Shown one piece after another: positions 11,040 through 24,010 of a DNA stretch of 64,000 nucleotides. The first letter of the stretch is position 1. Each line of letters starts with the position of its first letter. The notes beneath the pieces are model-generated. The model saw only the letters and a list, made by a program, of their open reading frames with translations, was not told where the DNA came from and made no database searches. The translations under genes were made by a program, and so were the position numbers. Source of the stretch: Symbiodinium natans. Lineage: Eukaryota; Sar; Dinophyceae; Suessiales; Symbiodiniaceae. The DNA lies in NCBI GenBank assembly GCA_905221605.1, contig CAJNDS010002299.1, forward strand, positions 10,001 to 74,000, in the 5' to 3' direction.

Positions 11040-14000
11040 CATGAGTGGGCCTGCACCGGGCACACTGGCCGCTCTTACAGGTCCCTATCCAACGCAATCA
11101 GCCGTGATCACAGGCATGAAGGATGATGTGCCCACATGAACAGCTTCGAACTGTGGGATCCCAAGACAACGTCAGGCATCCTCCGTGTTATTTGATGATG
11201 TATGCCGTACTCATGAGTAGCCGCAGCGCGCACTGTGGCTGTGCTGCGGGTGGCAACTGCAACAAAGCTGGGGACGGGCCATGGTGCCCCGTCTGGGCAT
11301 TGCAAAGGGCCTGGCAAAGGCCGCTTTCGTCATCAGCTACTACCAGTAGCACTGTTGATACGAAAGACGGGTGGATTTCTCGCAGCGAGAAAGCGCGCTG
11401 GCAGCTGCTAGCATGACACAACGGGGTGAGAGGGGTGAGACAGGCAAATGAGGGTTCAGCACAATAACCTTACCCAGGGTATGGACATTATGTGCTGGTT
11501 GACAACGAGTGGCATGACTTGGTGACCAAACCCTGCGAGGACCACTGACGAGAGACGCGAGAGCGGCGCCCTGTGATTTGTACGGTCTGCTTCGTCACAG
11601 CCACTGGTTTTGGCGGCTTTCTGTATGGTGCGGACCAATAAACGAGATGCAGCTCTGGCCAGCTGACACGAGGCTTGCAGACAGAGCAGAGTCCATGGCT
11701 TCGCAACCACCAGCCATGAAGAAACTTGAAGCAACTGCCTGCAAAGCATGCACATGCAGACCTTGCCTGTTAGAGGTCGCCCTGCATGAAGAGCCCGTCA
11801 CTTCTTGCGTATGCAGAAAGAATAGCCACTTCACAAAGGCACACCAATGTTGTTCCTTCCGCCTACTTGTACACTTGAGAGCAGATGCTTGTGTCTTGCA
11901 AGCTTGGAAGCAGCGGATGCCGTCCGTAAGGCTTGCTTGTGATTCAGAACCGACTCAGAATGTGAACTGACAGCATGGCGAGAACATCAAGGAAAAGCCA
12001 AAGAGGCAAAATGCTGACCCAACTTCGCACTGCTCGCTGGCATGTGACAAGCAGACTTCCAGTCTCAGGAAAGCACCGACGGGAACATGAGGTGTTGGTT
12101 TCACCAATCGCCAAGTTTCCACAAGCCAAGACTTGCCAACTGCCGGATATGACAAGCTGAGAACCAGCTCTTGGTCTGCACATGATGGATGGCGTTTTTG
12201 CTCATTGGCACATGCCAACACGTTACCCAGCACAGGTGCCGGCTGCGAATTGAAGAGCGCAGTATCATCTTGCTCTGCAAGCTTACCATGCCAGAGCGCC
12301 AATATTGTGCCTACTGATCCTGGATCACAGGTACGCTGCACGCTGCGAAGGCAGCCGGATTTGTTGCAGGAATGTGGCGACATGCTGCCCGATGTTTTGG
12401 TCACGCAAACATCCGCCCACAATGTCACTTTGCAACCATATAAGCTGAATGCAAAAGCCAGCTCAGACATCGGGTCACTGAATCTCATGCACACCTCGAT
12501 TCTAGCAAGCGGTTTCGCGCTTCTCAAGACCTGATTAGAGCATCGGAGTGGAAACGCGCAGCCACAACTCCACTAGTGAATCGAAGGATGTGAGGCGAAC
12601 TCGCGATGGCAACAAGGGTTTGGAATACGCGAGAAGCAGCGCCCGAAGCTACCACTCCATGGCCACGAACCACGATTACTTGCACCTTTAACTCCACCCC
12701 AAGTAGATTCCTGCCGCTTCACATATTGAGAGATGCGAAATATGCAAAGGAGCAGCGATTGGGAGCACGTTTAAGTTCAAAGTCTGGCAGCACGCAGTCC
12801 TGCTGCTGCACTTGTCCAAAATGATACTGAGAGCGGCACCGCTCTGTGATGCGCCAGAGAGTATAGATAGTCGGGATAATTGACACAGTGGACCTGACTC
12901 ATACCGGGGCACCAAAGACGTTGGAAACAAACAGACCTGGGCTAGGCCGCCTTCGTGCGGACGCCTGTTTGTTGGCATGAAAACACTCGAGCAGGAATGT
13001 GGGTCAGACATGGGCACGCGCTACTGCAATGTTATGCTGCACCAACGTCGTGGACGTCCGAGCTCTGCTGAACATTGACAGCCAGCTCAACCCATTCAAG
13101 GACACATGGGCCTTGTACACTGAAGCTATCGCAAGCCAAGTTGGGGCAAACACAAGCAATGACGGGACTTTATCGACTTTATCAGCTCGCCTTGCCTTCT
13201 TATGCATGCAGCTTGGGGACCTTCAGACATGATATGCGGGCAAACAGAAGATGCACGCTTCGGACAGCGCAGGCGATTGCAAGTGAGGCATCATCCATCC
13301 AACCGCTATAAGGCACAATCCAGCAAGGTTGTTTTGCAGTTGCATGGCTTAAGGCTTAATCATCAGTGCCTGAGACAAGCACAGCAAATGGTAAGGCATC
13401 ATCTTTCACGTGAAGCAACTCTGCGCCGCCGCTGGCTCGTCAGGCACGGCAGGGACATTCTTGGGCAAGGGCTTGGGCAAACTTGCTCGTCTTATGCCGG
13501 CACACTTGCATGATAATGTCAAGAAACGGGCTTGAATGTCTACCATGCCTGAGAAGCGGTGGGAAGGCATGAGCTACAGCTGAAACACCTTCGGTACTGC
13601 ACTCGCAGCGTCACAAGATGCTCATGTATGCAGATTGGAGAGACCCATCCAATCAAGGGCTTGCAACTCCAGCTACGCCACATTGAAAATAAGTGCGTAG
13701 GACATTGAGTCTTGCATTGTCATGGACGTTGCCTGCACCAGTTCAACGTGCCACGGCGCGAAGCTTAGGAGTGCCGGCACTTGACATCAGAGCCCTTGAA
13801 GCACATGGCTCAGCAAGAGGAGCGAAGGCTCGCGACTTGTACACTTTTATCTTGCTGCAGCGGACACCAGTGACACCAACAACAACGTGGCACACACAAC
13901 AGAAACACAACAGCTACAAAATGGATCAATCAGTTCCAATTGCACGCGCCTGGATCCGATTTTCAAGCGAACACTTGATAGGCCTGGCCTCAGCTCTGTC

Positions 14001-14090
14001 ATCACGCCTAGCTCTTGCTCTCGGCTGCAGTCTTGCACTTACGGCGCGGGCGGCTTTAGCATATGCCCACCAAGTTCTGCCCACATGCTC
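11040..14090. other. No supportable gene
   Basis: Mixed-composition DNA with many overlapping frames of 60-190 codons on both strands. None carries a recognisable motif. No tandem array or RNA gene was found. Confidence 0.4.
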
Positions 14091-14099
14091 GCCGTGGGT

Positions 14100-15330
14100 G
14101 AAAGACACTGGCAGCCAGCAATCTGCCGGTGTTGGACATGGTTTGAAGATCGGAATCCCGCCAGTATCGCGGCTCCGCATGAGTGTACATAGTGTACGAA
14201 GCCTGTGATGCGCTGACCATGCGCTTGCTGGAGCCTGAGGATCCAATTGGAGAGCTGGCATCTGCAAGCTGGCCAGTCGCGCGATGGCACTGGCGGCTGA
14301 AGCAACTTGATGACGTGGCTGCGCCTGCCAGCACAGGCCTGGCCTATGGCCACACACCAGGCAAGCATGAAACTATTGACCTGTGGCATCCCTCGAAGCC
14401 AAAGCAAGAAGCAAGAAGCGGGACTCTTCCGGACATCTAAGATGAGGCTGATGTGGCGGGCACCTGGCGTTGCAGCCAAACGCTGTGGAGAGGGCGGCTT
14501 CCGTTCCCAAGCGTCACGTCGCCTCATGCGCAAGTCGGCGCAAGCCTACACTCCACGCGCAACGCTGATGCTGAGAGGGTCTCGCACGCCAGGGCCCGGG
14601 ACGAACAGCAGGAAGCACGGACAGGCTCACAACGTGCCGCCACCACTGAGCAGCGCAGCGACGTCTTGGGCCTGGCAGCTCTGCGGAAGAGCTCTGGCCA
14701 ACTCCAGCGACTCAAAGCCACACGGCTCCGGCTTACGGCAGTGGCACGGGAGGCTGGCAACTGACGCGTGCTCACTTCCAGCAATTGCCTCTCTCTCCCT
14801 GCCTTCTGGCCTTTGCTCGCGCATCGCCTTGCTTGTGACAGCTTCTGTGACTCTTGCCAGAAGCTGTTCAAGAGTGGCATTGGGACGAAGAGGCACCCTG
14901 TACTCACGTCACAGCCCATCACAGCCTGCCAGACCGCGTTGTGGAAAGGGAGAATGCCGTCTCGCACCCTCGGCTGCTTTTGCGATGGAATCGAAAGCCG
15001 GCATCTTTGCTCACACCGCGCTTGCTGTTGTGGCGGCGACCTGCCACAACTGCGGGCCTCAAAGAAGCGCGAACGCAGCATGTGCACAAGGGCCTTTGGC
15101 CTCTTGCCTGACATGCGGCCTGCACATGACAGGCTGCAAACTTGGAACTGGCAGCACGCACTTTCGAGCAGCACTTGATCCGCTGCGCCTGATCTTGGTC
15201 TGTTGAACCCGGCTTTTGTGCAGGTCCAATCTTGCTTGCACTTACGGGCGTGGGCGGCTTTAGCAAACGCCCACCAAGTTCTGCCCACATGCTCGTCGTT
15301 GGTGAAAGAAACTGGCAGCCAGCCCGGTGT
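14100..15330 (+). repeat. R1 repeat family, copy 1
   Basis: First copy of a ~1.2-kb element repeated across 14.1-24.0 kb. Markers in order: GGAATCCCGCCAGTATCGCG, then TGATGACGTGGCTGCGCC, GCAAGCATGAAACTATTGAC, CCAGGGCCCGGGACGAACAG and GAGTGGCATTGGGACGAAGA. This copy has a TAA in the frame that is open in copy 6. Its right end carries a second partial pass of the CATATGCCCACC/GCCCACCAAGTTCTGCCCAC segment. Confidence 0.85.
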
Positions 15331-16259
15331 TGGACCTGGTTCAAAGAGCACATGTACGTGTGCTTGTTAATGCATGATTCATGCATATGGGCACGGTGAC
15401 GCTTTTGAAACTGCCGCATTTTTAAGTATCTATAAACAGATCTTTGAAACTGACTCCGCAAAAGCTGGCTGGGGGCCGCCAAGCCCAGTGTAAACAAGCG
15501 GAAAACACTGCCCCCACCACCCCTCTGCCACGTGCCAGCCTGGCCACCTCCACCCTCCCCCATTGCCACTCTGCCATCCCCCTGCCACCCAGACGCTCAA
15601 GGTGTATTTTGCGTGTGCTCTTTGTTTGCTTGGATTCTTCCCGAACCTCTCTGGGATTGGGTTCTCGTTTAGCGCTTCAACGCGGAAGCCGCGCTATCGG
15701 ATCGCGTTCTGACGGAACTGTGACCGGAGGCCACGGAGACGACACAATCAAGGGAGGGGGGTCGGAACATTTTGCTGAGAGTGGGGATGCATGCATGTGT
15801 GGTTGACGGACGGGTTCTGGGGGCGAGGACAAGAGAGGAACGCGGACGGCGAGCGTGGCATTAAGGGGTTCAGAGCGCGATGCATTCGGTTGAAGGGGGT
15901 GTAACCTGCCGCGCCCTCCGCACCCTCGATGCATCATGCCGAGACTGCAGGCACGTTGCGTCTAGTCTGCGGGCGATTCCTTTGTAAACGATGTGTTTAC
16001 AAGGCACGCACTTACAGCATAGCCTCTGGAAGTGTCCATCCTACCTGCCACCCACCCCTGCCTGTCCTGAACGCCGCCACCCGGGGAGGTACCGCTTATG
16101 GGCAGTTGACGTGAATCGGAATGGGCTCATTTGACAAGAACCGGCCCGACCCCTTGTGCTCCGATAACATCCTCTCCAAATCTTCCCTTTTACCCTCCTC
16201 CCCCGGCCACCCCACCACCCCTGCCGCCGTGCCACGCCTGCCCCTATGCATGCCTGCCC
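15331..16259. other. No supportable gene
   Basis: CCACC-rich low-complexity stretches at 15500-15590 and 16190-16250. No domain-bearing frame. Confidence 0.45.
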
Positions 16260-16970
16260 TCTCTCTGTTTACAGTGGTTACTGTGTGGCTTGGCATATGC
16301 AGTGAAACAGCTGCTGCTGTGGCTTGGCCCCTATGCTGTTTGCATCGTGCTGTATGGCCTTGCCCCTATCCTGTTTGAAGCGCTTGCTGCGTGGCTTTGC
16401 CTCTATGTTGTTTACAGCTCTGTGTGGCTTGGCCCCTATGCTGTTTGCATCGCTTGCTGTGTAGCTTTTTCTATCTGATGTGTGCAGCGGTTGCTGTGTG
16501 GCCTTGCCCCTATCCTGTTTACAGCGGCTACTGTGTGGCTTGGCCTCTATGCTGTTTATGGCGGTTGCTGTGTGGCTTTGCACCGATGCTGTTTGCAGCG
16601 GTTGCTGTGTGGCTTTGCCCCTATGCTGCTTAAAGCGCTTGCTGCGAGGTTTTGCGCCTATGCTGTTTGCGGCTCTTGCTGTGCGGCTTGGCCCCTATGC
16701 TGTTGCATCGGTTGGTGTGTAGCTTTGCTTCTATCTGATGTGTGCAACGGCTGCTGTGCGGCCTTGCCCCTATCCTGTTTACAGCGGCTATTGTGTGGCT
16801 TGGCCCCTATGCTGTTTACAGCGGTTGCTGTGTGGCGTTTGCTGTGTGGCTTTGCGCCTATGTTGTTTAACGCGCTTGCTGCGGCTTTGCCTCTATGCTG
16901 TTTACAGCTCTTGCTGTGGGGCTTGGCCCCCATGCGGTTTACATCGCTTGCTGTGTAGCTTTGCTTAAGG
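16260..16970. repeat. ~37-bp tandem satellite
   Basis: About eighteen imperfect copies of a unit containing GTGTGGCTTGGCCCCTATGC and TGTTTACAGCGG, spaced about 37 bp. Frames through it give Leu/Cys/Ala-rich peptides (LCGLAPMLF, VAVWLCPYAV) that imitate membrane helices. They appear in all three plus frames and so are an artefact of the repeat. Confidence 0.93.
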
Positions 16971-17080
16971 GAACCTTTCGCAAACCCACACTGACATCAA
17001 TTCTGGATTCAGGGGCCTGGTCACGCTCCATCGCGTGGAACGCGGCGGCGACGGCCGTGGTCAGCGACTTGTTAGCGCCT

Positions 17081-17098
17081 CATATATATATATATATA
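17081..17098. repeat. TA dinucleotide microsatellite
   Basis: A perfect TA run of about nine units. Confidence 0.9.
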
Positions 17099-17609
17099 CT
17101 CGATGATGTCATGCAAATTCGGTGTTACTGTGAAGGTGGGCTTATGTCGACTACCACGCTTGGGTAGCCAATCGGTCTGCCTCGTAGCTACTTACGAAAG
17201 AAGCTGCCACAGCAATTAAGTTTGTGGTTGGTAAGTCCCGAGAAAAAGATTCGTCAATCTCAGAACAACAGGAAGAAACCCCGAACCAACGAGATCCCCA
17301 TACACGGAAGGGTCAAGGAGACCCCGAGGTATTGCAGTCGGACGAAAAAAACCCACCCCTTAACACAAAGACGATCCTCGCTGACCCTCAAGACCGGTCG
17401 CGCTACAGTAAATCCTCAAAATGAAACCAAACGCTTTGGAAGCCCTCATCCCCAAACCAAGCTCACCCCCCGAACCCACAACCCCTAACCGCCACAACCG
17501 AGGCTTCAACCCGAAACTTCTAAACAGATGGGGCCCGGACAACTATCACTACCTCTTGAGTTGGCATCCAGGGCGCCAGCCTTGCCCTCGTTGCTCACGC
17601 TGGGTATCG

Positions 17610-18400
17610 CCGCTCCACATGAGTGTACGAAGCCTGTGATGCGCTGACCATGCGGTTGCTGGAGCCTGAGCCTCCGATTGGGGAGCTGGCATCTGCAAGC
17701 TGGCCAGTCACGCGATGGCACTGACGGCTGGAGCAACTTGATGACGTGGCTGCGCCTGCCAGCACAGGCCTGGCCTATGGCCACACACCAGGCAAGCATG
17801 AAACTATCGACCTGTGGCATCCCTCGAAGCCAAGCAAGAAGCAAGAAGCGGGACTCTTCTGGACATCCAAGATGAGGCTGATGTGGCGGGCACCTGGCGT
17901 TGCAGCCAAACGCTGTGGAGAGGGCGGCTTCCGTTCCCAAGCGTCACGTCGCCTCACACGCAAGTCAGCGCAAGCCTAGACTCCACGCGCAATGCTGATG
18001 CTGAGAGGGTCTCGCACGCCAGGGCCCGGGACGAACAGCAGGAAGCACGGACAGGCTCACAACGTGCCGCCACCACTGAGCAGCGCAGCGACGTCTTGGG
18101 CCTGGCAGCTCTGCGGAAGAGCTCTGCCCAACTCCAGCGACTCAAAGCCACACGGCTCCGGCTTACGGCAGTGGCACGGGAGGCTGGCAACTGACGCGTG
18201 CTCACTTCCAGCAATTGCCTCTCTCTCCCTGCCTTCTGGCCTTTGCTCGCGCATCGCCTTGCTTGTGACAGCTTCTGTGACTCTTGCCAGAAGCGTTCAA
18301 GAGTGGCATTGGGACGAAGAGGCACCCTGCACTCACGTCACAGCCCATCACAACCTTGCGGTAGCATGCTGCCTCGCACACGTGGTTGCTGTTTGCGAGT
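17610..18400 (+). repeat. R1 repeat family, copy 2
   Basis: Matches copy 1 from the ATGAGTGTACGAAGCCTGTG segment through the GAGTGGCATTGGGACGAAGA segment. The first ~520 bp are nearly identical to copy 3, 1051 bp downstream, pointing to a recent local duplication. Both copies read CACTGACGGCTGG where copy 1 reads CACTGGCGGCTGA, which puts a TGA in the frame that is open in copy 6. Confidence 0.88.
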
Positions 18401-18629
18401 TGGCAACGAGAGCCGGCATATGCCGGCATCTTTGCTCACAGCGCGGTGCCTGCTGGCATGGGCCGTATAAGCGCTTGAAATTTCGTTTTGAAGGATTTGG
18501 CACTGATTAGATTGCCTTTGCAGCGCCCTCACGAACTTTGGATGCGGGCTGCGGAGGCACGCGTGGGGACATGTGCCATATGGCGTCTGCAGCGATTATA
18601 TGGTCTGCCGACAGAGCGCCTGGTCCGAA

Positions 18630-19200
18630 GATCGGAATCCCGCCAGTATCGCGGCTGCGCATGAGTGTACATAGTGTACGAAGCCTGTGATGCGCTGACC
18701 ATGCGGTTGCTGGAGCCTGAGCCTCCGATTGGGGAGCTGGCATCTGCAAGCTGGCCAGTCACGCGATGGCACTGACGGCTGGAGCAACTTGATGACGTGG
18801 CTGCGCCTGCCAGCACAGGCCTGGCCTATGGCCACACACCAGGCAAGCATGAAACTATCGACCTGTGGCATCCCTCGAAGCCAAGCAAGAAGCAAGAAGC
18901 GGGACTCTTCTGGACATCCAAGATGAGGCTGATGTGGCGGGCACCTGGCGTTGCAGCCAAACGCTGTGGAGAGGGCGGCTTCCGTTCCCAAGCGTCACGT
19001 CGCCTCACACGCAAGTCAGCGCAAGCCTAGACTCCACGCGCAATGCTGATGCTGAGAGGGTCTCGCACGCCAGGGCCCGGGACGAACAGCAGGAAGCACG
19101 GACAGGCTCACAACGTGCCGCCACCACTGAGCAGCGCAGCGACGTCTTGGGCCTGGCAGCTCTGCGAAAGAGCTCTGCCCAACTCCAGCGACTCAGCGGT
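18630..19200 (+). repeat. R1 repeat family, copy 3 (truncated)
   Basis: Near-identical to copy 2 at an offset of 1051 bp up to about 19195, then ends abruptly at ...CTCCAGCGACTCA and passes into unrelated sequence. Confidence 0.88.
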
Positions 19201-19785
19201 TCGAAACCAAGCAACCTGCACCTATGTTTGAACACTGAAAACATGCTGCAACGCATATTTGACGATCCGCGTCAAATATGCCCACAAACATACTGAGCAA
19301 CAGAACGAGGAGTTGAAGCAAACCGATGATTAGTAATAGGAGCCTGGTTGAGGGCAACTACTCCGTGCTCTACCACGCAGGCCTCGTCGTGGTCCATGTT
19401 GCGCCAGTCTGTATCACTTTGCGCGCTAAGCGGCATGCTGTGGAAGAATGGCTTGCTTGAGTGCCTCGTCAAGCAGAGGAAGTATGATGAGCTTGGAATA
19501 GCTTGGAATAGGCTAGGAGTCTAGGCCGTCTGACTGGCACAAGCGACCAGATACAGCACTCACAAAACAAGCAGTCTAACTAGCTTTTGTTAACAAGGAC
19601 AGCTCTGGAAAGCTTGGCTTTCCGAGTAGCTACGGCGAAGACAGACGTGTCTATGCCGGAATGCGCTCGCAGACTGCTCTCTGAAAGTCACGCTGTGACT
19701 GCATGCATGACATGCGCAGCATTGAATGCATCTTGCACCGACTGTTGAAGCTACAAAGAAGCTACAAAACATCCCTTTGCTCGTA

Positions 19786-20962
19786 CATCGCCTTGCTTGT
19801 GCCAGCTTCTGTGACTCTTGCCAGAAGCGTTCAAGAGTGGCATTGGGACGAAGAGGCACCCTGTACTCACGTCACAGCCCATCACAGCCTTGCGGTAGCA
19901 TGCTGCCTCGCACACGTGGTTGCTGTTTGCGAGTTGGCAACGAGAGCCGGCATCTTTGCTCACACCGCGGTGCTTGCTGCTGTGGCGGCGACCTGCCACA
20001 ACTGCGTGCCTCAGAGAAGCACAAACGCAGCATGCGCTCAAGGGCCGCTGGCCTTTCGCCTGACACGAGGCCTGCACATGACAGGCTGCAAACTTACAAA
20101 TGGCAGGACGCACATTCGAGCCAGCAGTTGGTCCGCTGCGCCTGACCGTGGTCTGTTGAACCGCGCTTTTGCGCGGCTTCAATCTTGCACTTACGGCGTG
20201 GGCGGCTTTAGCATATGCCTACCCAGTTCTGCCCACATGCTCGCCGTTGGTGAAAGACACTGGCAGCCAGCAATCTGCCGGTGTTGGACATGGTTTGAAG
20301 ATCGGAATCCCGCCAGTATCGCGGCTCCGCATGAGTGTACATAGTGTACGAAGCCTGTGATGCGCTGACCATGCGCTTGCTGGAGCCTGAGCCTCCGATT
20401 GGGGAGCTGGCATCTGCAAGCTGGCCAGTCGCGCGATGGCACTGGCGGCTGAAGCAACTTGATGACGTGGCTGCGCCTGCCAGCACAGGCCTGGCCTATG
20501 GCCACACACCAGGCAAGCATGAAACTATTGACCTGTGGCCCAAAGCAAGAAGCAAGAAGCGGGACTCTTCCGGACATCCAAGATGAGGCCGATGTGGCGG
20601 GCACCTGGCGTTGCGGCCAAACGCTGTGGAGAGGGCGGCTTCCGTTCGCAAGCGTCACATCGCCTCACACGCAAGTCGGCGCAAGCCTACACTCCACGCG
20701 CAACGCTGATGCTGAGAGGGTCTCGCACGCCAGGGCCCGGGACGAACAGCAGGAAGCACGGTCAGGCTCACAACGTGCCGCCACCACTGAGCAGCGCAGC
20801 GACGTCTTGGGCCTGGCAGCTCTGCGGAAGAGCTTTGCCCAACTCCAGCGACTCAAAGCCACACGGCTCCGGCTTACGGCAGTGGCACGGGAGGCTGGCA
20901 ACTGACGCGTGCTCACTTCCAGCAATTGCCTCTCTCTCCCTGCCTTCTGGCCTTTGCTCGCG
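19786..20962 (+). repeat. R1 copy 4: first unit of a 1177-bp tandem duplication
   Basis: This block recurs almost base for base 1177 bp downstream. It carries a 13-bp deletion relative to copies 1-3 (CTGTGGCCCAAAGC instead of CTGTGGCATCCCTCGAAGCC...), which shifts the frame that is open in copy 6. Confidence 0.92.
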
Positions 20963-22048
20963 CATCGCCTTGCTTGTGCCAGCTTCTGTGACTCTTGCCA
21001 GAAGCGTTCAAGAGTGGCATTGGGACGAAGAGGCACCCTGTACTCACGTCACAGCCCATCACAGCCTTGCGGTAGCATGCTGCCTCGCACACGTGGTTGC
21101 TGTTTGCGAGTTGGCAACGAGAGCCGGCATCTTTGCTCACACCGCGGTGCTTGCTGCTGTGGCGGCGACCTGCCACAACTGCGTGCCTCAGAGAAGCACA
21201 AACGCAGCATGCGCTCAAGGGCCGCTGGCCTTTCGCCTGACACGAGGCCTGCACATGACAGGCTGCAAACTTACAAATGGCAGGACGCACATTCGAGCCA
21301 GCAGTTGGTCCGCTGCGCCTGACCGTGGTCTGTTGAACCGCGCTTTTGCGCGGCTTCAATCTTGCACTTACGGCGTGGGTGGCTTTAGCATATGCCTACC
21401 CAGTTCTGCCCACATGCTCGCCGTTGGTGAAAGACACTGGCAGCCAGCAATCTGCCGGTGTTGGACATGGTTTGAAGATCGGAATCCCGCCAGTATCGCG
21501 GCTCCGCATGAGTGTACATAGTGTACGAAGCCTGTGATGCGCTGACCATGCGCTTGCTGGAGCCTGAGCCTCCGATTGGGGAGCTGGCATCTGCAAGCTG
21601 GCCAGTCGCGCGATGGCACTGGCGGCTGAAGCAACTTGATGACGTGGCTGCGCCTGCCAGCACAGGCCTGGCCTATGGCCACACACCAGGCAAGCATGAA
21701 ACTATTGACCTGTGGCCCAAAGCAAGAAGCAAGAAGCGGGACTCTTCCGGACATCCAAGATGAGGCCGATGTGGCGGGCACCTGGCGTTGCGGCCAAACG
21801 CTGTGGAGAGGGCGGCTTCCGTTCGCAAGCGTCACATCGCCTCACACGCAAGTCGGCGCAAGCCTACACTCCACGCGCAACGCTGATGCTGAGAGGGTCT
21901 CGCACGCCAGGGCCCGGGACGAACAGCAGGAAGCACGGACAGGCTCACAACGTGCCGCCACCACTGAGCAGCGCAGCGACGTCTTGGGCCTGGCAGCTCT
22001 GCGGAAGAGCTTTGCCCAACTCCAGCGACTCAAAGCCACACGGCTCTC
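20963..22048 (+). repeat. R1 copy 5: second unit of the 1177-bp tandem duplication
   Basis: It matches copy 4 at offset 1177 and shares the same 13-bp deletion. The match stops at about 22048, just after CAAAGCCACACGGCTC, where copy 4 continues into CGGCTTACGGC. Confidence 0.92.
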
Positions 22049-22059
22049 GCTCAAGACTG

Positions 22060-23200
22060 ACCAGCTGCGCAGCAACACGCATGCGGTGACGGCCAAACAC
22101 CGGGGTTTTCGTTTGGATGGCACCGGCAAGTGGCCTTGTTCTGAGATCTCGCCTCCTCCTTTGCCTTGCGCAACTCGTTGCCTCGGCTCCTTCATTGCCT
22201 CTTCCATGCAACCTCACAGCAACTGCTCACGGAGTGGCAAAAAGGCAAGGTATGCATGAGGGGCAACTGACGACTAGCCACGCGAGATGGTGCTGGCAGA
22301 ACTGATGCGCGCATCCGAATCACCGAGCACTCGCGAAACTCCTTTCACAGGCCTGATCATGTAAGCTTATATGTTGATACAGATGAACTCGCAACTGCAT
22401 CATCTTTCTGGGTTGTTTCCCGCAATCGAAACTCTTGGATAATTTGCCCGGGCAACCTGAACTCTGCAATGCTGCGCCAGGGATGCAAGGTGCGTTTCAG
22501 CCGGACTGGCAAGGCAAGTCAGAGGCTCTGCACAAGCGTATGAAACAATACTCGGGCACACCGCTTGTGACTCGGATTGGGAGGAAACACCACCAAATCC
22601 AAAGATTTCACCGAAGGAGCGAGTTCTGTAAATACAAACACACGCCTGCCTCCCTGTGGACTGCTCTTGTGATTCATGCCGCGCTGGAAGGGTGGGCTTG
22701 TAACACAAAGGAGCAACATGGAGCTGGAGCTAGTGATAATGACATACACAGGCAGCGTCCTGAGCCGTCACGCTAGCTAAGCAGTCAAACTTGCTGATGT
22801 TTAAGAGCCTCTGGAGAAAACCTCTGTATAGTCGCAGAACTCAACAGACATCTGCTTAGAAGAGGGTCCCAGCTGCTGCGAAGCTGACATGACCTGATCG
22901 AAAACAGCAGAGGCTCCGGGAGGTTCAGGCATAGGCATGGGCGTATAAGACCAATTAGTCGCGCACCCCCTTTCGTGGATGGATGGACGCGGGCTGTAGC
23001 ACGCTCCAGCTTTGCAGTCTGGGTTTGTACCACTAGTTAGACAACGGCACCATCAGCCGGACAAACGGGCTCGATATCAGCGCTGCGACTGTGCGTGAAA
23101 GCAGTATCAGCAAATCGAGCGCTCATGCTTGCCAAAGCATCCTGCAGGCGAAAGTTGTGCTACAGTGCCTTCAGCCTGAAATCAGACACCCCCAACAAGT
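22060..23200. other. No supportable gene
   Basis: Unique sequence between R1 copies. No recognisable coding or RNA feature. Confidence 0.4.
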
Positions 23201-23204
23201 TGGG

Positions 23205-24010
23205 GAAAGGACAAGGCAGCCAGCAATCTGCCGGTGTTGGGGCGGGTCCGAAGATCGGAATCTCGCCAGCGTCTTGGCTCCGCATGAGTTTGCGAAGCCT
23301 GTGATGCGCTGACCATGCGGTTGCTGGAGCCTGAGGATCCAATTGGGGAGCTGGCATCTGCAAGCTGGCCAGTCACGCGATGGCACTGGCGGCTGAAGCA
23401 ACTTGATGACGTGGCTGCGCCTGCCAGCACAGGCCTTGCCCATGGCCAGGCACCAGGCAAGCATGAAACTATTGACCTGTGGCAATCCTCGAAGCCAAAG
23501 CAAGAAGCAAGAAGTGGGACTCTTCCGGACATCCAAGATGAGGCTGATGTGGCGGGCACCTGGCGTTGCAGCCAAACGCTGTGGAGAGGGCGGCTTCCGT
23601 TCGCAAGCGTCACATCGCCTCACACGCAAGTCGGCGCAAGCCTACACTCCACCCGCAACGCTAATGCTGAGAGGGTCTCGCACGCCAGGGCCCGGGACGA
23701 ACAGCAGGAAGCACGGACAGGCTCACAACGTGCCGCCACCAGTGAGCAGCGCAGCGAAGTCTTGGGCCTGGCAGCTCTGCGGAAGAGCTCTGCCCAACTC
23801 CAGCGACTCAAAGCCACACGGCTCCGGCTTACGGCAGTGGCACGGGAGGCTGGCAACTGACGCGTGCTCACTTCCAGCAATTGCCTCTCTCTCCCTGCCT
23901 TCTGGCCTTTGCTCGCGCATCGCGTTGCTTGTGACGCCTTCTTCTCTGGCCAGAAGTGCTGAGAAGCGGCATTGGGAGGAGGAGGCACACTGCACTCGAG
24001 CCGCAGCCCA
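23205..24010 (+). repeat. R1 repeat family, copy 6
   Basis: This copy lacks both the internal stops of copies 1-3 and the 13-bp deletion of copies 4-5, so it is the only copy with a continuous plus-strand frame. After about 23930 it diverges from the others. Confidence 0.86.
23315..23860 (+). CDS. Putative 181-aa ORF, only open member of the R1 family
   Basis: The frame runs from Met (MRLLEPEDPIGELASASW) to REAGN-stop. It has a Trp-rich start, a middle with TIDLW and GTWRCSQTLW, and a basic C-terminus with likely helices (HARARDEQQEARTGSQ, LGLAALRKSSAQLQRL). Comparing copies 1 and 2, some differences fall at third positions in this frame (CCA/CCG Pro, GGA/GGG Gly), but others are non-synonymous. 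Evidence of constraint is therefore weak. Family unknown. It could be a fragment of an exon carried by the repeat. Confidence 0.25.
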   Translation: MRLLEPEDPIGELASASWPVTRWHWRLKQLDDVAAPASTGLAHGQAPGKHETIDLWQSSKPKQEARSGTLPDIQDEADVAGTWRCSQTLWRGRLPFASVTSPHTQVGASLHSTRNANAERVSHARARDEQQEARTGSQRAATSEQRSEVLGLAALRKSSAQLQRLKATRLRLTAVAREAGN

